A DNA stretch of 64,000 nucleotides, taken from positions 124,001 to 188,000 of the forward strand of contig NZ_OBEF01000001.1 in NCBI RefSeq assembly GCF_900215375.1. The letters run 5' to 3'. The notes under the pieces were generated by a model. That model was not told the origin of the DNA. It was given only the letters and a program-made list of their open reading frames with translations, and did no database searches. Source of the stretch: Enterobacter sp. CC120223-11 (GTDB taxonomy: Bacteria > Pseudomonadota > Gammaproteobacteria > Enterobacterales > Enterobacteriaceae). The position numbers and the translations under genes were made by a program. This document shows, piece after piece, positions 59,352 to 64,000 of the stretch (positions within the stretch are counted from its first letter, which is position 1; every line of letters starts with the position of its first letter).

Positions 59352-59370
59352 ATTAAGGATAATCATTATG
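59352..59370. promoter_or_regulatory. Fur-box-like sequence over the microcin-like start
   Basis: The 19 bases ending at the G of the start codon match the consensus GATAATGATAATCATTATC at 15 positions; the core is GATAATCATTAT. It covers the ribosome-binding site. Iron control is known for siderophore-type microcins. Confidence 0.45.
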
Positions 59371-59652
59371 AAAAAAATTTTAAGTCACCAGTTGGATCAA
59401 ATCTCTGGCGGTTGGGCAGATATGGACGGAAGCGGGAATAAATCCGCAACTAATGGTGGTTCGCAGTCCGGTGGCAATGGCGGTCCATCCGCCCTGGACC
59501 GATTCACAGCAGCATATCACAACAGCCCCTATGGCAGTGGTTCTGGTGCGATGCATTTATGGGGAGACAACTCAAGTGCCAACGGAAGTGTTCACGGAAG
59601 TGGCATTAAAGGCGCGCCTAATGCCGGAGGCAACGGTGGGCGGAACCATTAA
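59368..59652 (+). CDS. Candidate class II microcin precursor with double-glycine leader
   Basis: 94 residues from ATG 59368 (AAGGA eight bases upstream). The leader MKKILSHQLDQISGG has the pattern of microcin V-type leaders (basic start, conserved Leu residues, Ile-Ser-Gly-Gly), predicting cleavage after residue 15 by a peptidase-containing ABC exporter. The 79-residue mature part has 20 Gly, 12 Ser and 9 Asn, no Cys and no hydrophobic segment, which differs from microcins V, E492 and H47. No exporter genes (cvaA/cvaB type) are in the window. It is flanked by a divergent immunity-like gene and a terminator. It could instead be a secreted peptide with another role. Confidence 0.7.
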   Translation: MKKILSHQLDQISGGWADMDGSGNKSATNGGSQSGGNGGPSALDRFTAAYHNSPYGSGSGAMHLWGDNSSANGSVHGSGIKGAPNAGGNGGRNH

Positions 59653-59708
59653 CACCCGGAACTGATTGGTTCTGAGCGTTAAATATATCTTATATACGTA
59701 GCGATCAT

Positions 59709-59729
59709 GGGGTTCTACTCCGGAACCCC
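59709..59729 (+). terminator. Terminator after the microcin-like gene
   Basis: GGGGTTC and GAACCCC form a seven-bp stem with a seven-base loop, then ACTTCTTATTT. Confidence 0.7.
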
Positions 59730-59866
59730 ACTTCTTATTTATGCTACCAGCACAGCTAAAGGTTCTCATTAATTCTGATTAAGTAACAGGATCATTGTCC
59801 TTGCATGTATTATGAATGTGTCGCTTCCATATATACAGGTTGTCGTAATAAAACCACCCTGTATTT

Positions 59867-60013
59867 TTATATTCGTCTCTGCACAATCAATACATTATTG
59901 AACAGATTACCGTGCTTGCTGACAGGCGGTTCGCAGCTCTGCATATCGGCGGTGACAGCCAGATCTCCCCATATTCTACCTTGTGTAATTTCGAAATCAT
60001 TTAGTTCTTTCAT
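59867..60013 (-). CDS. 48-codon ORF with microcin-leader-like N terminus, possibly decayed
   Basis: ATG 60013 is preceded by AAGGA at eight bases. The first 11 residues MKELNDFEITQ look like the start of a double-glycine leader, but no Gly-Gly follows; the rest (GRIWGDLAVTADMQSCEPP ...) resembles nothing I know. It may be the remains of a second peptide gene or a small real protein. An eight-bp palindrome lies just upstream. Confidence 0.4.
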   Translation of the reverse strand: MKELNDFEITQGRIWGDLAVTADMQSCEPPVSKHGNLFNNVLIVQRRI

Positions 60014-60030
60014 TACAGGCGTCCTTGTGT

Positions 60031-60048
60031 TGTTTGAGAACTCAAACA
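60031..60048. promoter_or_regulatory. Palindrome upstream of the 48-codon ORF
   Basis: TGTTTGAG-AA-CTCAAACA, a perfect eight-bp dyad with a two-base centre, 18 bp from the ORF start. Operator-like. Confidence 0.45.
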
Positions 60049-60124
60049 CAAATGCACACTGAACTACCTTTGTTCAATAGAAGATGTACTATAAATATCG
60101 GATTTGCAGTATAAAATATGAAAT

Positions 60125-60148
60125 GGTGCAAGGAGATATTCTTGCACC
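60125..60148 (-). terminator. Terminator of the phosphoribosyltransferase gene
   Basis: GGTGCAAG pairs with CTTGCACC; AT-rich sequence follows on the minus strand. Confidence 0.7.
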
Positions 60149-60156
60149 CAATGTTT

Positions 60157-60675
60157 TCAGACCTTTAATTTCACCACACAAGGAAGGTTGCGATATTTAT
60201 TTTCCCACGGCATGCCAAAACCGATGAGCAAATCATCGTTGTCCATTTCAAGGGCATAGTATTGCTTAGCATCAATGAGCACTCTACCAGGTTTCACAAA
60301 CAGGATCGCGACAGAAACGGATTTTGGCGAATAATTCGTTTTCAGGTGTTCAACCAACCGACGCATTGTGCCGCCAGATTCTATGGCATCATCCACCAGA
60401 ATCACGTCCCTGCCATTGATATCGATATTCTGGTGATAAACGATGGTTGAGCTGTTATTTCTGTCTCCCGGCGTATGCGGGCAGGAGATGTAATCCATAT
60501 TGATGTCAAAGTTAAGCTTTCGCACCAGGTCTGCCGTGAACAGCATCCCGCCTGGCACCACGGTAATCACCACCGCATCCTTAAAATCCTGATTCAGCTG
60601 TGCGGCGACCTTCTCCACGCCACACGCAATAGCCTGCTCATCCAGAACCACTGCCCCAATGTGTTTGTGTTCCAT
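60157..60675 (-). CDS. Phosphoribosyltransferase, hypoxanthine-guanine PRTase-like paralogue
   Basis: 172 residues, type I PRTase fold. The PRPP-binding motif VILVDDAIESGGTMRRL is near residue 91, the VVPGGMLFTADLVRKL segment near residue 40 is typical of hypoxanthine PRTases, and LIGFGMPWENKYRNLP matches the C-terminal part of Hpt (GFGxDxxxxYRNLPY). The acidic pair and Gly-Gly differ from E. coli Hpt, which has EDIIDSGNTL, so it is probably a paralogue, not the housekeeping enzyme. GAGG precedes the ATG. Why it sits in the island is unclear. Confidence 0.8.
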   Translation of the reverse strand: MEHKHIGAVVLDEQAIACGVEKVAAQLNQDFKDAVVITVVPGGMLFTADLVRKLNFDINMDYISCPHTPGDRNNSSTIVYHQNIDINGRDVILVDDAIESGGTMRRLVEHLKTNYSPKSVSVAILFVKPGRVLIDAKQYYALEMDNDDLLIGFGMPWENKYRNLPCVVKLKV

Positions 60676-60848
60676 TCCACGCCCTCGTAATAGTCTTTCC
60701 CACTGTCAGAGCGTTCACGTTATCAGTAGGCACTGCGGATGAAAACCGCTTATTTACGAGCGGCTACGCAGAATCATTACGTTTAACAGAAACAGAGTCG
60801 TTTCAGGATTACGCTTCTCTCGTCGCAGCAATCAATCAATTTAATGGT

Positions 60849-60880
60849 GTACACAGTACCCTTTAACGTGTACTGTGTAC
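60849..60880. promoter_or_regulatory. Palindromic operator of the toxin-antitoxin operon
   Basis: GTACACAGTAC and GTACTGTGTAC form a perfect 11-bp inverted repeat with ten bases between, ending 21 bp before the toxin start. Expected binding site of the HigA-like antitoxin. Confidence 0.75.
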
Positions 60881-60901
60881 CTGCTCACGGAGAACGTGCC
60901 T

Positions 60902-61240
60902 GTGAATGAGTATCATGCTATTGAATTTATAGAGACGGCTTTATTTACCCGGCAGATTAAAGCCATTGCCACAGACGATGAACTGAGAGGGCTGCAAAAG
61001 GAGCTCATTCAGTATCCGAACCGGGGCGATGTTATACAGAACACCGGTGGGTTAAGGAAAATTCGCCTGGCGACGGGCGTCCAGGGCAAAAGCGGCAGTG
61101 CGAGGGTGATCTATTTCGTCGCGACAGAAGAGATTATCTGGTTTGTACTGGCTTACCCAAAGAACGTAAAAGATACCCTGACAAACGCCGAGAAAGCCGA
61201 ACTGAAGAAACTGACCAGAAAGTTAAAAGATGAGGTATGA
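60902..61240 (+). CDS. HigB/RelE-type toxin of a type II toxin-antitoxin system
   Basis: 112 residues from a GTG at 60902 (GGAG nine bases upstream). FIETALFTRQIKAIATDDELRGLQKEL, then GGLRKIRLATGVQGKSGSARVIYFVA and LAYPKNVKDTLTNAEKAELKKL, the pattern of RelE-superfamily toxins that act as mRNA interferases or related RNases. An in-frame ATG at 60875 would place the start inside the operator. The antitoxin gene starts one base after its stop. Confidence 0.85.
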   Translation: MNEYHAIEFIETALFTRQIKAIATDDELRGLQKELIQYPNRGDVIQNTGGLRKIRLATGVQGKSGSARVIYFVATEEIIWFVLAYPKNVKDTLTNAEKAELKKLTRKLKDEV

Positions 61241-61241
61241 G

Positions 61242-61526
61242 ATGACTTTTTTTAACGAACTAAAGGCATCGCTGGAAGAAGCGGTCGAAATCAAAGAAGG
61301 CAAGAAAGCCGCCGCACGCGTGACCCGCTATGAAATCGCCGATGTGAAAGCGATTCGCGAGCAGTTGAACGTTTCCCAGAGCGAAATGGCCGCCGCGCTG
61401 GGCACCAGCGTCGATACCATCAAAAGTTGGGAATCCAGAAGGCGGAATCCGACAGGGCTGGCGGCGAAAGTGCTGGCGGTGATCCAGTCTAATCCTGCTT
61501 TCTTTTATGAGCTGGCGGCACACTGA
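61242..61526 (+). CDS. HigA/NadS-type antitoxin, XRE-family DNA-binding protein
   Basis: 94 residues. The HTH spans about residues 45-80 (IREQLNVSQSEMAAALGTSVDTIKSWE). NadS-type proteins pair with RelE-like toxins in toxin-first order, as seen here. GAGG lies six bases before the ATG. It should repress its own operon through the palindrome at 60849. The next sequence is a REP and the end of feaB. Confidence 0.87.
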   Translation: MTFFNELKASLEEAVEIKEGKKAAARVTRYEIADVKAIREQLNVSQSEMAAALGTSVDTIKSWESRRRNPTGLAAKVLAVIQSNPAFFYELAAH

Positions 61527-61541
61527 GCGCCGAACATGAGA

Positions 61542-61573
61542 GTGCCGGATGGCGCTGGCGCTTATCCGGCCTA
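61542..61573. repeat. REP element between higA and feaB
   Basis: GTGCCGGATGGCGCTGGCGC then TTATCCGGCCTAC; typical single REP at the right border of the island. Confidence 0.85.
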
Positions 61574-61639
61574 CAAAAACCTGCTGACGATATACCAGGG
61601 CCGGGCAACCACAGGGCCGCCCGGCAAAATGCATGACTC

Positions 61640-63139
61640 TTAATAGCGTACGCACACAGACTTGGTTTCGCACCAGCCGTCCAGCCAGTCAGGGCCGAAG
61701 TCGCGCCCGGTGCCGGACTGCTTCATGCCGCCAAATGGCAGGTTTGGGTCGATGAGCGTATGGCTGTTGACCCACACGGTTCCCGCCTGCAAGCGATCGC
61801 TGTAGCTCAGCGCCTGAGACAGGTTTTGCGTCCAGACGCTGGCGGTCAGACCGTATTCCGTTTCGTTCGCCAGGCGCAGCGCTTCATCGCCATCGGCCAC
61901 GCGCACCAGGTTGACCACCGGGCCGAACACTTCTTCACGCGTCAGGCGCAGCCGAGCATCCGGGTTCACAACCAATGTCGGGCGCACATAGTACCCCTGC
62001 CCGCCTGGTCCCTCGTTGCCGCTTATAAGTTCCGCTTTGTTCTGTTCCGCTTCGTGGAGGAAGGCCGCCACTTTGTCACAGTGCGCGCGTGAAGCCAGAG
62101 GGTTAATCTGCGCACTTTCAGACATGCCCGGCCCGACGCTCAGCGATTTCACCGCTTGCTCAAAGCCTGTCACCAGCGTGTCGAACAGCGGCGCTTCAAT
62201 ATAGATGCGCGAACTCGCCGCACAAACCTGCCCCTGGTTGAGGAAGCTGCCCATCATCAGGCCCTCAATCACCCACTGCGGATCGGCATCTTTCAGCACA
62301 ATCGCCGGGTTCTTACCGCCCAGCTCCAGCGTCACGCGGGTCAGTCTGTCGGCTGCGGTGCGGGCAATCTGTTTGCCCGTCTGCGTGGAACCGGTAAAGC
62401 TCACTTTGGCAACGTGTGGATGCGAAGTCAGTGCAGAACCGCATTCCGCGCCGCTTCCGGTCACCACGTTGAAAACGCCTTCCGGCACGCCCGCTTCGCT
62501 CGCCAGTTCAGCCACGCGCAGCAGAGTAAGTGGCGTTGTTTCCGAAGGTTTGATCACTATCGAGCAGCCCGCCGCAAGCGCAGGCATCACTTTCCACATG
62601 CCAATCATCAGCGGGAAGTTCCACGGCACAATGCCCGCAACCACGCCCACCGGCTCCTTGCGCGTCCACGCCTGGTAGCGTGCGCCAGCAGGCAGCGGAA
62701 TAGAAACATCCAGCGTTTGCCCGGTGATTTTTGTCGCCAGCCCGGCAGTGTAGCGCATCCAGTTGAGCGTGCAGGCCACTTCAAACGCGCGGGAGATGTT
62801 GATCGACTTGCCCTGCTCCAGCGTTTCCAGCTGGGCCAGTTCTTCGGCATGTTTTTCCACTAAATCGGCAAAGCGCAGCAGGATGCGCTCGCGTTCGGCA
62901 GGCATACGGCCCGCCCAGCGGCGATCGACGAATGCGCGCCAGGCAGACATCACCGCCGCGTCCACGTCTGCGCTGTTGGCATCAGCCGTGGTGGCAATCG
63001 CGTTGCCCGTCGCAGGGTCCCAGACGGTCAGGCGCTTATCGCTGCGCGAAGCCTGCTGCGCGCCGTCGATATAGTTCCCGTGCTGGCGCGCCAGGAAGTG
63101 TTGCACGCTCTCAAGCAGTGCGACCTGTGAATCAGACAT
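61640..63139 (-). CDS. feaB: Phenylacetaldehyde dehydrogenase FeaB
   Basis: 499 residues, matching E. coli FeaB along the full length ([23 protein letters not shown] terminus [15 protein letters not shown]). The catalytic Glu motif [13 protein letters not shown] and the Cys motif [13 protein letters not shown] are present. It oxidises the aldehydes made by TynA to phenylacetate or 4-hydroxyphenylacetate, feeding the paa pathway. Two perfect FeaR-type motifs lie 60-100 bp upstream. It converges on tynA in K-12 as well, but there the two are adjacent. Confidence 0.97.
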   Translation of the reverse strand: MSDSQVALLESVQHFLARQHGNYIDGAQQASRSDKRLTVWDPATGNAIATTADANSADVDAAVMSAWRAFVDRRWAGRMPAERERILLRFADLVEKHAEELAQLETLEQGKSINISRAFEVACTLNWMRYTAGLATKITGQTLDVSIPLPAGARYQAWTRKEPVGVVAGIVPWNFPLMIGMWKVMPALAAGCSIVIKPSETTPLTLLRVAELASEAGVPEGVFNVVTGSGAECGSALTSHPHVAKVSFTGSTQTGKQIARTAADRLTRVTLELGGKNPAIVLKDADPQWVIEGLMMGSFLNQGQVCAASSRIYIEAPLFDTLVTGFEQAVKSLSVGPGMSESAQINPLASRAHCDKVAAFLHEAEQNKAELISGNEGPGGQGYYVRPTLVVNPDARLRLTREEVFGPVVNLVRVADGDEALRLANETEYGLTASVWTQNLSQALSYSDRLQAGTVWVNSHTLIDPNLPFGGMKQSGTGRDFGPDWLDGWCETKSVCVRY

Positions 63140-63199
63140 ATCAGCTCCTTATTACCCTTCACGGTTTTCTCCAGTGTAGAAGCCCCGGGCCGGATCCGT

Positions 63200-63236
63200 T
63201 TTTGTCTCTCTGTCATTCGCTTTGTCGCCTGTGACA
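63200..63236 (-). promoter_or_regulatory. Two FeaR-type sites upstream of feaB
   Basis: On the minus strand TGTCA-N8-AAA (63236-63221) and TGACA-N8-AAA (63215-63200) are exact matches to TGNCA-N8-AAA and 21 bp apart, the same spacing as before tynA. Confidence 0.7.
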
Positions 63237-63370
63237 GCCCTCGCAAAGAGTGACAATAGTCATTCACGCGTCTGTCGTGGGTGATAGTTCTTTCGTATAG
63301 TCATCAGGACACCCTTGTTTACGCAACATAAATGCAACAATGTGTCAGCACTTCAACGACTGAGGCAGAT

Positions 63371-64000
63371 ATGGCGCAGATAACCGGCAACGAGCAGTTT
63401 CAGCAATGGCTAGCCCAGATTAATCAGGAATGTGGCAATTTTGCCGCCCGTCCTCTGGACGGTGAATTTTCTGGTCATCTCGAAACCGGCTACACCCGCG
63501 CCCTCAAGCTCAGCACCGTCACCACCGCTAACGTGAATCTTTATCGCACCCGCAACGAAATTAAGGATCATAACGACAGCTGGTTCTACACCGTCTTTCA
63601 GCTGGAAGGTCAGGCCATTATTGAGCAGCACGACCGTCAAACGGTGATCCAGCCGGGGGATATTACGCTGGTGGATGCCTCGCGCCCTTGTTCGATTGTC
63701 TGGCAGCAACCCTCCCGGCAAATTTCACTGTTGCTGCCGCGAAGTTTACTGGAGCAGCAGCTGAGGGTTGGCGAGTCGCACTGCGTGCAGCGGCTCGGTA
63801 AGAACCTGCCAATGGTACAGATGAGCCACCGTTTATTGCAGGAAAGCATGAGCAATCACGATCTTTCCGGCACGGAAAGCGAGGCGGCGCTGGAAGCCAT
63901 TGTTTGTCTGCTGCGCCCGGTGTTGCAGCAGCAGGACGCCCAGCCGTCGCGCCGCGACAGACAGTTTGAGAAAGTGGTTCAGATGATCGACGACCATATT
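63371..64000 (+). CDS. feaR: AraC-family activator FeaR, C-terminal part outside the window
   Basis: The first 210 codons are present. LQINQECGNFAA-like N-terminal region, then a cupin-like ligand-binding domain (EGQAIIEQHDRQTVIQPGDITLVDASRPC). The AraC DNA-binding domain would follow just beyond the edge; it begins at FEKVVQMIDDHI. FeaR activates tynA and feaB in response to aromatic amines or their aldehydes. It is divergent from feaB, and AGG lies before the ATG. Confidence 0.93.
   Translation, partial: MAQITGNEQFQQWLAQINQECGNFAARPLDGEFSGHLETGYTRALKLSTVTTANVNLYRTRNEIKDHNDSWFYTVFQLEGQAIIEQHDRQTVIQPGDITLVDASRPCSIVWQQPSRQISLLLPRSLLEQQLRVGESHCVQRLGKNLPMVQMSHRLLQESMSNHDLSGTESEAALEAIVCLLRPVLQQQDAQPSRRDRQFEKVVQMIDDHI

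Noticed and set aside
59224-59367. Extension of the microcin-like ORF by 48 codons at its N terminus
   Set aside because: No ribosome-binding site before 59224, and the extension is Lys/Phe/His-rich low-complexity translation of AT-rich DNA. The downstream ATG has a good site and a canonical leader.
59805-60062. 85-codon plus-strand frame after the microcin-like gene
   Set aside because: No ribosome-binding site, many Cys and Leu from AT-rich sequence, and it overlaps a better-supported small frame on the other strand.

Overview
The window looks like chromosomal DNA of an enterobacterium close to Enterobacter (Lelliottia or Leclercia are alternatives). Gene order follows the Escherichia coli K-12 stretch ydcL-tehB-tehA-ydcK-rimL ... 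opgD ... ydcJ ... cybB-gapC-aldA-ydcF-hrpA-azoR ... paaYX-paaKJIHGFEDCBA-paaZ-tynA-feaB-feaR, read as one collinear backbone. Many encoded proteins are near full-length matches to the K-12 proteins as I remember them; no alignment or search was run. No rRNA, tRNA, CRISPR array or IS transposase was seen.

The backbone is interrupted by accessory blocks, each detectable as a break in the K-12 order. (1) A DppA-like peptide-binding protein and a PepT-like peptidase lie between ydcL and tehB (0.49-3.4 kb). (2) Urate hydroxylase HpxO, a LysR regulator and a short-chain dehydrogenase with altered catalytic residues lie between rimL and opgD (6.8-9.8 kb). (3) About 11 kb sits between opgD and ydcJ: a Tle1-like (DUF2235) phospholipase effector preceded by three tandem lipoprotein genes with a 645-bp period (probable immunity genes), an amino-acid-binding protein, an aminotransferase, a FAD/NAD(P)-binding protein, a LysR regulator and a carboxylesterase. 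(4) pcaHGQ (protocatechuate 3,4-dioxygenase and regulator) follows ydcJ. (5) An acyltransferase and a GFA-family protein sit between gapC and aldA, an MHS-type transporter between ydcF and hrpA, and an alkyl sulfatase plus a 317-bp chain of hairpins between azoR and paaY. (6) An AT-rich 3.4-kb island lies between the convergent tynA and feaB genes.

Island (6) is the most novel-looking part. It holds a 94-residue Gly/Ser/Asn-rich peptide with a class II microcin-type double-glycine leader. A Fur-box-like sequence overlaps its start, and a small single-TM protein is encoded divergently. A second copy of the small membrane protein has matching flanks but no peptide gene, as if a duplicated toxin-immunity cassette had lost its toxin. 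A 48-codon ORF with a leader-like N terminus, a phosphoribosyltransferase paralogue and a HigB/HigA-type toxin-antitoxin pair with a clear palindromic operator complete the island.

Functionally, the right half is an aromatic catabolism region. TynA oxidises phenylethylamine or tyramine in the periplasm, FeaB oxidises the aldehyde to phenylacetate, and PaaK, PaaABCDE, PaaG, PaaZ, PaaF, PaaH and PaaJ convert it through CoA thioesters to acetyl-CoA and succinyl-CoA. PaaX, PaaY, PaaI and FeaR regulate or rescue the pathway. PcaHG adds ring cleavage of protocatechuate; the rest of that branch is not in the window.
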